Assembly: GCA_934540955.1 (NCBI GenBank)
Contig: CAKTCY010000035.1
Span: forward strand, 1-23,319
Source: an uncultured Faecalibacterium sp.
Lineage (GTDB): Bacteria > Bacillota > Clostridia > Oscillospirales > Ruminococcaceae
DNA length: 23,319 nt
Reading direction: 5' to 3'
Numbering within the stretch: the stretch's first letter is position 1; each line of letters starts with the position of its first letter. Below are positions 14,574-21,321 of the stretch, piece by piece. Below the pieces are notes generated by a model. The model was given only the letters and a program-made list of their open reading frames with translations. It searched no databases and was not told the DNA's origin. The position numbers were made by a program, and so were the translations under genes.

Positions 14574-15194
14574 ATGAAAGTTCTGCTTATCAACGGCAGC
14601 CCCCACGAGAAGGGCTGCACCTACACCGCTCTTTCCCTCATTGCCGGGGAGCTGAAGGCACAGGGCATCGAGACCGAGATTTTGCACGTCGGCGGTCAGC
14701 CTGTGGGCGGCTGCATCGGCTGCGGCGGCTGCCGCAGCGGCAACGGGTGCGTGTTCGGCGGCGTGGTCAACGAGGCCATCGAGAAGGCAAAGACTGCCGA
14801 CGCCTTTGTGTTCGGCAGCCCGGTGCACTACGCCTCCGCTGCGGGCAACATGGCCAGCTTTATGGACCGTCTGGCCTACGCGGGCGGCAGGTATCTGGCC
14901 TACAAGCCCGCCGCCGTCTGCTGCTCTGCCCGCCGCGCCGGTACCACCTCCACCCTTGACCAGCTGGTCAAGTACCCCCAGTTCTTCCATATGCCGCTGG
15001 TCAACGGCTCCTACTGGGCCATGGTGCACGGCTCCAACCCCGAGCAGGTGCTGCAGGACGCCGAGGGCTGCGCCGTGATGCAGGAGCTGGGCCGCAACAT
15101 GGCATGGCTGCTGCGCTGCATCGAGGCCGGCAAGGCTGCCGGTATCGACCACCCGCAGAACCCGCCCCGCCCCATGACCAGCTTTATCCGCTGA
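14574..15194 (+). CDS. Isf-like flavodoxin-family NAD(P)H oxidoreductase
   Basis: A 206-residue cytoplasmic flavoprotein of the NADPH-dependent FMN reductase/flavodoxin-like group. It starts with the FMN phosphate loop MKVLLINGSPHEKGCTYTAL (1-20). A cysteine motif C47-x2-C50-x2-C53-x5-C59 lies where iron-sulfur flavoproteins (Isf) hold a 4Fe-4S cluster, and FGSPVHYASAAGNMASFMDRL (80-100) is the second flavin-binding stretch. The likely role is two-electron reduction of a quinone, a disulfide or an electron carrier in an anaerobe; the substrate cannot be read from the sequence. AAAGGAG lies 10 nt upstream. It is a single-gene unit diverging from rsmD and ended by the hairpin at 15213-15248. 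Confidence 0.85.
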   Translation: MKVLLINGSPHEKGCTYTALSLIAGELKAQGIETEILHVGGQPVGGCIGCGGCRSGNGCVFGGVVNEAIEKAKTADAFVFGSPVHYASAAGNMASFMDRLAYAGGRYLAYKPAAVCCSARRAGTTSTLDQLVKYPQFFHMPLVNGSYWAMVHGSNPEQVLQDAEGCAVMQELGRNMAWLLRCIEAGKAAGIDHPQNPPRPMTSFIR

Positions 15195-15195
15195 G

Positions 15196-15254
15196 GGAAA
15201 AATAGTTTCATTTTAAATCGGGAAGATCTGCGGATTTTCCCGATTTACTTTTTC
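15196..15254 (+). repeat. Double-hairpin repeat, half copy F; probable terminator
   Basis: Only the second hairpin is present: arms 15213-15228 and 15233-15248 (one end mismatch, one G-T wobble) around TGCG, followed by TTTTTCAT. Its stem is nearly identical to that of copy B. It begins just after the flavodoxin-family stop codon and probably terminates that transcript. Confidence 0.65.
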
Positions 15255-15259
15255 ATATA

Positions 15260-15373
15260 CATCCCCTCTCGTGAAAATGCGTTTGGAGCGCTCCGCAGAG
15301 CGCGACAAACGCGAAATAATAAATAATCGTTCCGCTATTCATGCCCAGAGCAACGCGGAGGGCATTCTAAATC
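15260..15373 (-). repeat. Double-hairpin repeat, copy D
   Basis: Read on the minus strand, hairpin 1 is ATGCCC (15365-15360) with GGGCAT (15346-15341) around 13 nt. The linker contains AGCGGAACGATTATTTATT. Hairpin 2 has 15-nt arms (15312-15298 and 15293-15279, two mismatches in the middle) around TGCG. The right flank is ATTTTCACGAGAGGGG. It faces half copy F. Confidence 0.75.
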
Positions 15374-15570
15374 GTTTTGCCTGCAAAGCGCCCATTTTCT
15401 CCTTGATACACAATTTTGCCCCGCATTTATTGGGCAAATTGCCGCCGGGGCTTTTATGGGGCGGCAAAATTTCAGTTTTACCGGCACAAAAGGGGCGCGA
15501 ATGCTTTTTTCGTTCATAACTTTGTGATACCATACCTCTATAAGCTTATCACTCAGACGGAGATCCTGCT

Positions 15571-17970
15571 ATGGAACACTACGATTGGAACGAGGGCTGG
15601 CTGTTCGCCCCCACCTTTGACCCGGCGCTGGTGCGCCCGGAGTGCCCGGAGCTTTCCCTTACCCCGGTGCGGCTGCCGCACACGGTCAAGCCCCTGCCCT
15701 ATAACTATTGCAGCGAGAACGACTACCAGCGCCTGTGCGGCTACCGGCGGGAGTTTTTTGCGCCCAAGGAGTGGCTGGGCCGCACCGTGCTGCTTACCTT
15801 CGGGGCGGTGGCGCACGATGCCACCGTGTTCTGCAACGGGCGGCGGGTGTTCCACCATGGCTGCGGCTACACCGCCTTTACGGTAGACCTGACCGGCGCA
15901 CTGCGTCTGGGGCAGAAGAACGTGGTGGCTGTGCGCTGCGACAGCCGGGAGGCTCTGAATATCCCGCCCTTCGGCGGGCAGCTGGATGCGCTGACCTACG
16001 GCGGCATCTACCGCGCCGTCAGTCTGGATATCAAGGAGCCCGCCTACCTGCGGGACGTGTTCATTGAGGCAAAGGCGGAGGGCGATTTCCGCATCTACAC
16101 CGCCACCGTGGGCGAGACGGTCGGCTGCACCCTGCAGGCCGAGCTCCGCAGCCCCGCCGGGAGCCGGGCAGTGTACAGCGGCGAGCTTTCCCTGCCCATC
16201 ACCGGCACGCTGAATAACGTGCACCCGTGGAGCCTGGAGCACCCCACCCTGTACACCCTGACCGTGCGGCTCATCCGCCCCGGCACCGGCGGCCTGCCCG
16301 ACCGGGTGCTGGACGAAAAGACCGTGCGGTTCGGCTTCCGCACCGTGCAGTTCGTGGCGGGCGGGCTGTACCTGAACGGACAGCGGGTGGAGCTGCGCGG
16401 CCTTGACCGGCACCAGAGTTACCCCTATCAGGGCTACGCCATGCCGGACAGCATCCAGCGGCTGGACGCTCAGCTGCTGAAAAAGGAGCTGGGCTGCAAC
16501 GCCGTGCGCACCTGCTATGCGCCCCCCAGCCCGGCGTTTCTGGACGCCTGCGATGAGCTGGGTCTGCTGGTGTTCCCCGAGATGCCCGGCTGGCAGCACA
16601 TCGGCGATGAGGTGTGGCAGGCGCAGGCGCTGCAGAACTGCCGGGAGATGGTGTGCCAGTGCCGCAGCCATCCCAGCATCTTTTTGTGGGGTGCCCGCAT
16701 CAGCGGCAGCCCCGACAACGAAGCCTTTTATAAACGCACCAACGAGGCCATCCACCGGCTGGACCCCACCCGCCCCACGGCGGGCAGCCGCAGCACCCGC
16801 AAAAGCCAGCTGCTGGAGGACGTTTACGCCTACAACGATTATTCCTACGCCGGGCGCGGCGCGGGCTGCGAGAACCGCGCCGCCGTGACCCCCGACACCC
16901 GCAAGGGCTACCTCATCAGTGAGTTCGGCGGGCAGAACTTCCCCGCCAAGCCCTTTGATGACGAGCCGCACCGTCTGGTGCAGGCGCTGCACCACGCCGC
17001 CGTGCTGAACGACAGCATCGCCCAGCCGGGCGTGGCGGGCAGCTTTGGCTGGTGCATGACCGACTACAACACCCACCGGGAGTTCGGCAGCGGCGACCGC
17101 ATCTGCTACCACGGCGTGATGGATCTGTTCCGCAACCCGAAGCTTTCTGCCGCCGTCTACGCCAGCCAGAAAACGCCCCGCGCCCCCTCCGACATCGTGC
17201 TGGAGGTTTCCTCTGCCATGACGCTGGGCGACCTGCCCGGCGGCGCAGCCGCCGCCTGCTGGGTGTTCACCAACGCCGAGAGCGTGCGGCTGTACCGCGG
17301 CAACGATTTTGTGGCCGAGTTTACTCCCGACCGCCGGGGACGCTTTGCCGCCCTGCCCCACCCGCCCATCGAAATCAACGATTTTGTGGGCTCCCTGCTG
17401 GAAAAGTACGAGGGCATGGATCACGCCACCGCCGTGCAGGCTGCCGCCATCCTCAATGAGCTGCGGCGGGACGCCATGGCGCTTTCGCCCCTTTCCAAGG
17501 CGCGGATGCTCTCGCTGCGGCTGAGCTGGAACGAGCTGCTGCGGATGTACTACAAGTACATCGGTGTGCTGGGCAGTTCCGCGCCGGTGTACCGGTTCGA
17601 GGCGGTGTGGCATGGCCGTGCCGTGCGCACCGTGGTGCGGGAGCCGGTGCAGAGCGTCCGGCTGGAATGCACCGTGCATAACCCCCTGCTGACCGACGGC
17701 CCCACATGGGACTGTGCCGCCGTCAGCCTGCGCGCCATCGACCAGAACGGCAACCTGCTGCCCTACTGCGGCGAGGCCGTCTGCCTGTCCGTGGAGGGGC
17801 CGCTGAAAATTTTAGGCCCCAGCGTGGTGCCCCTGCGGGGCGGCATGGCAGGCACCTATCTTGCCACCACCGGCGAGGCCGGACGCGCCGTGCTGCACTG
17901 CCGCATGGAGGGCGCACTGGACACCGAAGCGGTGCTCACCGTGCGCTGCCGGGAGGAGCAAAGCGTTTAA
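15571..17970 (+). CDS. Glycoside hydrolase family 2 protein with altered acid/base site
   Basis: A 799-residue protein with no signal peptide, so probably cytoplasmic. GH2 domains appear in order: jelly-roll sugar-binding domain (about 1-155, with REFF, NG and GGIYR motifs), immunoglobulin-like domain (about 156-260), TIM barrel (about 261-535, LRGLDRHQSYPYQGYAM, LKKELGCNAVRTCYAPPSPAFLDACDELGLLVFPEMPGW), then C-terminal beta domains. Nucleophile Glu451 is present in YLISEFGG. In the strand that normally gives W-x-x-x-N-E the sequence is WGARISGS (373-380), so the Asn-Glu pair reads Ser378-Gly379; N383-E384 lies just downstream and is a possible substitute. Family members act on beta-galactosides or beta-glucuronides; the substrate is not inferable. 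GGAG lies 8 nt before the ATG. No transporter or regulator is adjacent. Confidence 0.85.
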   Translation: MEHYDWNEGWLFAPTFDPALVRPECPELSLTPVRLPHTVKPLPYNYCSENDYQRLCGYRREFFAPKEWLGRTVLLTFGAVAHDATVFCNGRRVFHHGCGYTAFTVDLTGALRLGQKNVVAVRCDSREALNIPPFGGQLDALTYGGIYRAVSLDIKEPAYLRDVFIEAKAEGDFRIYTATVGETVGCTLQAELRSPAGSRAVYSGELSLPITGTLNNVHPWSLEHPTLYTLTVRLIRPGTGGLPDRVLDEKTVRFGFRTVQFVAGGLYLNGQRVELRGLDRHQSYPYQGYAMPDSIQRLDAQLLKKELGCNAVRTCYAPPSPAFLDACDELGLLVFPEMPGWQHIGDEVWQAQALQNCREMVCQCRSHPSIFLWGARISGSPDNEAFYKRTNEAIHRLDPTRPTAGSRSTRKSQLLEDVYAYNDYSYAGRGAGCENRAAVTPDTRKGYLISEFGGQNFPAKPFDDEPHRLVQALHHAAVLNDSIAQPGVAGSFGWCMTDYNTHREFGSGDRICYHGVMDLFRNPKLSAAVYASQKTPRAPSDIVLEVSSAMTLGDLPGGAAAACWVFTNAESVRLYRGNDFVAEFTPDRRGRFAALPHPPIEINDFVGSLLEKYEGMDHATAVQAAAILNELRRDAMALSPLSKARMLSLRLSWNELLRMYYKYIGVLGSSAPVYRFEAVWHGRAVRTVVREPVQSVRLECTVHNPLLTDGPTWDCAAVSLRAIDQNGNLLPYCGEAVCLSVEGPLKILGPSVVPLRGGMAGTYLATTGEAGRAVLHCRMEGALDTEAVLTVRCREEQSV

Positions 17971-18051
17971 TTTTCGTCCTTTCATGATAGATTTGCAGTC
18001 TGTTCAAAATTTTATCATGGTTGGCTGATATTCTAGAGGTACAAAGTATTC

Positions 18052-18076
18052 CGCAGGGCGGCGCTGCTGCCCTGCG
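18052..18076 (+). terminator. Hairpin after the GH2 gene, weak terminator
   Basis: A perfect 8-bp stem CGCAGGGC/GCCCTGCG with a 9-nt loop lies 82 bp after the GH2 stop and is followed only by TTTCC. It could be a weak terminator or part of the leader of the next gene, which begins 41 bp later. Confidence 0.4.
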
Positions 18077-18117
18077 TTTCCGTGTGTAAAGCCCCAGAGA
18101 AGAGGATGCGAAAGCCT

Positions 18118-18513
18118 ATGAGAGAAAAATTCCGTCAATTCATGATCGGGCGCTACGGTACCGATGGCCTGAACCAGTTTTTGAGCATGAGCTCCATCGT
18201 GATGCTGCTGGTGTCGCTGCTTACCCGCGTTTCCCTGTTCACATGGCTGGGCGCGGCGCTGCTGATCTTGTGCTACTACCGCAGCCTGAGCCGCAATATC
18301 TCCAAGCGCACCGAGGAGAACTACCGCTTTTACAGCCTGAAGGACCGGTTCAGCAACAAGCTCCGCAGCCTGAAGGAGCAGTGGGCCAACCGCAAGCTGT
18401 ACCACTACTACCGCTGCCCCCAGTGCCGCCAGAAGCTGCGGGTGCCCCGGGGACGCGGACGCATCCAGATCTCCTGCCCGCGCTGCGGCACCCAGTTCAT
18501 CAAAAAGAGCTGA
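18118..18513 (+). CDS. Two-TM zinc-ribbon membrane protein
   Basis: A 131-residue protein with two closely spaced hydrophobic helices (about 22-37 and 40-54) followed by a basic, aromatic helix (about 60-98). A C-terminal zinc ribbon has C100-x2-C103 and C120-x2-C123 (CPQC...CPRC). The ribbon is probably cytoplasmic and could bind nucleic acid or a protein partner. The start is uncertain: ATG at 18118 has AGAGG 12 nt upstream, and an in-frame ATG at 18106 and a GTG at 18082 are alternatives. It ends 6 bp before the DUF5685 gene, so the two are almost surely one operon. No function is known to me. Confidence 0.75.
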   Translation: MREKFRQFMIGRYGTDGLNQFLSMSSIVMLLVSLLTRVSLFTWLGAALLILCYYRSLSRNISKRTEENYRFYSLKDRFSNKLRSLKEQWANRKLYHYYRCPQCRQKLRVPRGRGRIQISCPRCGTQFIKKS

Positions 18514-18519
18514 GCCGCC

Positions 18520-19365
18520 ATGTTCGGATATGTGATCCCGGATCGGGCCGCCCTCAGCACCGAGGCACAGAGCCGCTACCGCTCGGCCTACTGCGGGCTG
18601 TGCCGCCGCATCGACGCTTTGCACGGGCTGCGGGGGCGGTTCAGCCTGAGCTATGACCTGACCTTTTTAAACATTCTGCTGTGCAGCCTGTACGAGGGCG
18701 AGACCCCCGCAGACAGCGGCATCAGCCGCTGCCCCATCCACCCGGTGCGCGGTGTGCTTTGGCGCAGCGCCGACCCCACCGACTACTGCGCCGACATGAG
18801 TGTGGCGCTGCACTACTATAATGCGCAGGACAAATGGCAGGATGACCGCAATCTGCTGGCGCTGGGGTACAGCACCCTGCTGGACAACAGCACCGCCGAG
18901 GCTGCCCTGCGCTGGCCGCGCCAGTGCAATGCTATCCGCGCGTGTCTGGCAAAGCTTTCCGAGTACGAGGCCGCCGGCAGTACCGATTTAGACGCCGTGT
19001 CCGGCTGCTTCGGTGCACTGATGGCGGAGCTGTTCGACTACCGGCAGGACCGCTGGGCACCGGAGCTGCGCAGCATCGGCTTCCATCTGGGCAAGTTCAT
19101 CTACCTGCTGGACGCCTACGACGACCTGCCCCGCGACAAACGCCGGGGCGCATACAACCCCCTGCGGGAGCTGAGCACCCACCCGGACTACGAGGAAGAG
19201 ATGCTGGACATCTTTGAGCTGCTGCTGGCACGCTGTGCGCAGAGCTTTGAGCGTCTTCCCTGCGTGGAGGACGCAGACCTGCTGCGCAACATCCTGTATT
19301 CCGGCGTATGGCTGAAATACAACTGCAAAAACGCAAAACGCACCGGAAAGCCCGATGCGTCTTGA
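18520..19365 (+). CDS. DUF5685 family protein
   Basis: A 281-residue, mostly helical, soluble protein that I recognise as DUF5685, a Clostridial family of unknown function. The conserved N-terminus MFGYVIPD is followed by YCGLC (24-28), SYDLTFLNILLCSLYEG (44-60), CPIHP (71-75) and C90. Two Asp-rich helices follow: DKWQDD (104-109) and DAYDDLPRDKRRGAYNPL (198-215). The Cys/His set could hold a metal. The paired Asp motifs resemble those of helical isoprenoid synthases, but this is only a pattern, not a family match. The start codon is 6 bp after the zinc-ribbon gene, with no strong ribosome site, suggesting translational coupling. The J-domain gene follows 87 bp later. Confidence 0.8.
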   Translation: MFGYVIPDRAALSTEAQSRYRSAYCGLCRRIDALHGLRGRFSLSYDLTFLNILLCSLYEGETPADSGISRCPIHPVRGVLWRSADPTDYCADMSVALHYYNAQDKWQDDRNLLALGYSTLLDNSTAEAALRWPRQCNAIRACLAKLSEYEAAGSTDLDAVSGCFGALMAELFDYRQDRWAPELRSIGFHLGKFIYLLDAYDDLPRDKRRGAYNPLRELSTHPDYEEEMLDIFELLLARCAQSFERLPCVEDADLLRNILYSGVWLKYNCKNAKRTGKPDAS

Positions 19366-19425
19366 TTTTATGCCGATATTCCGGTAAAATAAAACGGATG
19401 CGGTGCAGCGGTGCTGTACCGTCAG

Positions 19426-19431
19426 TATAAT
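19426..19431 (+). promoter_or_regulatory. Possible promoter of the J-domain gene (-10 only)
   Basis: A perfect TATAAT lies 21 bp before the J-domain ATG, in the 87-bp gap after the DUF5685 gene. No good -35 box is found at 16-18 nt. It may be an internal promoter. Confidence 0.35.
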
Positions 19432-19452
19432 GAGTGAGGAAGTATACCGAGC

Positions 19453-20205
19453 ATGAGAGATCCCTATGAGGTGCTGGGCGTTCAGCGCGGCGCAAGCGAT
19501 GACGAGATCAAAAAAGCATACCGCGCCAAGTGCAAGCGCTGGCACCCGGATTTGAACCCCAACGACCCCACGGCCGAGGAGCACTTCAAGGAGGTGCAGG
19601 CCGCCTACGATGCCATTACCAAGGGCGATACCGGCCCCCAGATGGGCGGCAACCCCTACGGCGGCTACCAGCAGCAAAGCTACAACCGGCAGAGCTATGG
19701 TCAGCAGGGCTACGGCCAGCAGAACTACGGCTACACCGGTTTTGACGGCTTTGACGGGTTTGAGGGCTTCGACCCCTTTGGCTTCGGCTTTGGCTTTGGC
19801 GGCTACCAGCAGGCCGGGCCCAGCGCCTCCGGCACCGACACCCCGGAGATGCAGGCTGCCCGCAACTTTGTGGCCAGCGGCCGCTACCCCGAGGCGCGCC
19901 GCGTACTGGACGGCATGACCGGGCGCAACGCACGGTGGTACTATCTCTCCTCGCTGGCCAATCAGGGTCTGGGCAAAAGTGTAGACGCCCTGCAGGACGC
20001 CCGCCGCGCCGTGCAGCTGGATCCGAACAACACCGAGTACCAGATGCACCTGCGCCGGATGCAGAACCCCGGCCAGACCTACCGCACCCAGACCACCTAC
20101 GCCCAGCCCGGCGGGTTTGGGCGCTGGTGCTGGAGCATGATTTTGCTGAATCTTCTGTGCAACTGCTGCTGCGGCGGCTGGGGCTTCCGTGGGTTCAGAA
20201 TGTGA
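19453..20205 (+). CDS. J-domain protein with Tyr/Gly/Gln/Phe-rich linker, TPR-like region and Cys-rich end
   Basis: A 250-residue J-domain protein and probable DnaK co-chaperone. The J domain covers about 3-57 (DPYEVLGVQRGASDDEIKKAYR) with the essential HPD at 31-33. It is too small for true DnaJ and lacks the CxxCxGxG zinc domain. Residues 62-119 are low complexity: YQQQSYNRQSYGQQGYGQQNYGY-type repeats, then alternating Gly and Phe with Asp (FDGF, FGFG). A helical, TPR-like part (about 131-203, ARNFVASGRYPEARRVLDGM, ALQDARRAVQLDPNN) leads to a hydrophobic C-terminus with WCWSMILLNLLCNCCC (225-240), which may insert into a membrane or carry lipid or metal. AGGAAG lies about 10 nt upstream. 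The order after DUF5685 suggests a shared job. Confidence 0.85.
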   Translation: MRDPYEVLGVQRGASDDEIKKAYRAKCKRWHPDLNPNDPTAEEHFKEVQAAYDAITKGDTGPQMGGNPYGGYQQQSYNRQSYGQQGYGQQNYGYTGFDGFDGFEGFDPFGFGFGFGGYQQAGPSASGTDTPEMQAARNFVASGRYPEARRVLDGMTGRNARWYYLSSLANQGLGKSVDALQDARRAVQLDPNNTEYQMHLRRMQNPGQTYRTQTTYAQPGGFGRWCWSMILLNLLCNCCCGGWGFRGFRM

Positions 20206-20211
20206 TAGAAC

Positions 20212-20320
20212 CATTTGAATGCGCTCCGCGATGCTCTGCGCATCATTAGCGGAAAGAATATTTTTATTTGTAAATCGGGAAAATCTGCGGATTTTCCCGA
20301 TTTACTTTTTCACGGGGAAG
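20212..20320 (+). repeat. Double-hairpin repeat, copy B; probable terminator
   Basis: Hairpin 1 is ATGCGC (20219-20224) with GCGCAT (20238-20243) around 13 nt. The linker contains AGCGGAAAGAATATTTTT. Hairpin 2 has perfect 16-nt arms (20270-20285 and 20290-20305) around TGCG, then TTTTTCACGGGG. It starts 6 bp after the J-domain stop, so hairpin 2 with its T run can end that transcript. Confidence 0.75.
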
Positions 20321-20350
20321 AGCGCAACGGTTGACAGGCAGTTTTCCTCC

Positions 20351-20467
20351 ACGACCCCTTCTGTGAAAATGGGATATCGGAACGCCCGCAGGCGTTCCGA
20401 TATCCCGAAATTTAAAATAATTTTTCCGCTGAAAATGGCTAAAGCGCAGCGGAAGCCATTCCAAATC
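20351..20467 (-). repeat. Double-hairpin repeat, copy C
   Basis: Read on the minus strand, hairpin 1 is AATGGCT (20460-20454) with AGCCATT (20440-20434) around 13 nt. The linker contains AGCGGAAAAATTATTTT. Hairpin 2 has perfect 16-nt arms (20406-20391 and 20386-20371) around TGCG. The right flank is ATTTTCACAGAAGGGGTC, nearly identical to that of copy A, although the stems share no sequence. Confidence 0.75.
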
Positions 20468-20479
20468 GTCCACTCTAGC

Positions 20480-20517
20480 AAAAAAGGCTGCTGCACGCAC
20501 GGTGCAGCAGCCTTTTT
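20480..20517 (-). terminator. Terminator of the lipoprotein gene
   Basis: A perfect 11-bp stem GGCTGCTGCAC/GTGCAGCAGCC with a 5-nt loop is flanked by A and T runs on both sides (20480-20485 and 20513-20517), so it can act in both directions. It lies about 28 bp after the lipoprotein stop codon. Confidence 0.88.
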
Positions 20518-20544
20518 CTGTTTGCGGATGTAAGGGGTTGGCTC

Positions 20545-21024
20545 TTACTTCTGGGGAGCCTCGAAAGCGATGGCGGTAGCACCGGCAGCGGCGTCCACGC
20601 TCTTCAGAGAGATGGGAGCCACCTCATAGTGCAGGGTGTCAAAGCTCTGGGTATTGCCGTCCTCGGTGGTGAACTCCAGAACGTAGACAACATCGCCCTG
20701 CTTGTCAGCCTCGACATCGCGGGTGATGACGATGCTCTCGCCGTCAGCCAGACCCTCGCCTGCCAGATTCTCGCCCTTGTCCTCAGAGCCTGCATCGTAC
20801 AGGTACAGCTCGGTCACCTTGCTGCCGGTGGTGTTGTACACGGTGTACTCGGCAGAAGCAGCCTCGGCCTCAGAGGAAGCGGCCTCGGAGGAAGCGGCCT
20901 CGGAAGAGGCAGCAGCAGAGGATGCGGTGGAGGATGCAGCGGTAGAGGCAGAGCCGCCGCAGGCGGTCATGCCGACAGCCAGTGCCAGAGCGGCAGCGGC
21001 AATTGCAACAGTCTTGAGCTTCAT
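20545..21024 (-). CDS. Putative lipoprotein with Ala/Ser/Glu linker
   Basis: A 159-residue exported lipoprotein. The signal peptide (1-21, MKLKTVAIAAAALALAVGMTA) ends at Cys22 in a lipobox-like MTAC. A low-complexity linker (about 25-57) is built on the five-residue unit EAASS repeated about three times. A compact domain (about 59-159, YTVYNTTGSKVTELYLYDAGS...) follows, predicted beta-rich and without recognisable enzyme motifs. The linker likely holds the domain away from the membrane through the cell wall. ATG at 21024 has AAGGAG 8 nt upstream; an in-frame upstream start at 21084 would bury the signal peptide. It is a single-gene unit with its own promoter and terminator. I do not recognise the C-terminal domain. 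Confidence 0.85.
   Translation of the reverse strand: MKLKTVAIAAAALALAVGMTACGGSASTAASSTASSAAASSEAASSEAASSEAEAASAEYTVYNTTGSKVTELYLYDAGSEDKGENLAGEGLADGESIVITRDVEADKQGDVVYVLEFTTEDGNTQSFDTLHYEVAPISLKSVDAAAGATAIAFEAPQK
20872..20916. repeat. 15-bp tandem repeat inside the lipoprotein gene
   Basis: Two near-identical 15-bp units (20872-20886 and 20887-20901, core GAGGAAGCGGCCTC) and a decayed third encode the EAASS units of the linker. In-frame slippage would lengthen or shorten the linker without disrupting the protein. Confidence 0.65.
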
Positions 21025-21104
21025 AGGGAAATCTCCTTTTTCTTCTTTTGTTGGTTTCAGACCCCGGCAGCATACCAACTGCATCGGTTGTCTGATGTCC
21101 TTTC

Positions 21105-21132
21105 ATTATACGCACGTTGACGAAAAAAGCAA
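21105..21132 (-). promoter_or_regulatory. Lipoprotein gene promoter
   Basis: TTGCTT -35 box (21127-21132), 16-nt spacer and TATAAT -10 box (21105-21110) on the minus strand, 81 bp before the ATG. The -35 box falls in the centre of the inverted repeat 21117-21146. Confidence 0.65.
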
Positions 21133-21146
21133 GCTTTTTTCGTCAA
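21117..21146. promoter_or_regulatory. 14-bp-arm inverted repeat over the lipoprotein -35 box
   Basis: TTGACGAAAAAAGC (21117-21130) and GCTTTTTTCGTCAA (21133-21146) are perfect complements separated by two bases. The repeat covers the -35 box and most of the spacer. Read as DNA it is a strong candidate operator; read as RNA on either strand it is a hairpin without a following T tract. Confidence 0.6.
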
Positions 21147-21321
21147 AAATCAACGATGAAGCAAGAACTGTTACTATTTTGACATGAATTTGGCACATTT
21201 TAGGTGATGTAAACTTGAAGCAAATTGTTGGTATCCCGGCTGTTTTTCCCCCGCTTGCCTGCCGGATAACCGCGCAGAAAATTTTTATTTTCCCCTTGAC
21301 AACTCCCCCGCTGCTTAACAG

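Larger units (their letters stand above)
15195..15570. other. Intergenic region with repeats and GH2 leader
   Basis: No convincing gene is seen in these 376 bp. They hold half copy F and full copy D of the double-hairpin repeat in head-to-head orientation (15196-15373). Next comes an 8-bp stem TTGCCGCC/GGCGGCAA (15439-15467) within a larger self-complementary stretch (about 15412-15471, ATTTTGCC with GGCAAAAT). A TATAAG box (15539-15544) with only weak -35 matches precedes the GH2 gene. The structured leader could be regulatory. Confidence 0.6.
20206..20544. other. Intergenic region between convergent genes, packed with hairpins
   Basis: No credible gene is seen in 339 bp between the J-domain gene and the lipoprotein gene. 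It holds double-hairpin copies B (+) and C (-), facing each other and 30 bp apart, and then the lipoprotein terminator (20480-20517). Confidence 0.7.

Noticed and set aside
15553..17679. 708-codon open frame antisense to the GH2 gene
   Set aside because: Low-complexity His/Ala/Gly/Val composition and complete overlap with a gene that has clear GH2 motifs.
18520..19365. DUF5685 protein as a squalene/phytoene synthase
   Set aside because: The Asp-rich motifs are suggestive only; overall sequence does not match that family, so no function was assigned.
19453..20205. Calling the J-domain gene dnaJ
   Set aside because: It lacks the zinc-finger repeats and the C-terminal substrate domains of DnaJ and is too short.
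21179..21207. TTGACA on the plus strand as a promoter for a small RNA
   Set aside because: No -10-like hexamer occurs at 16-19 nt, so it is not called as a promoter.
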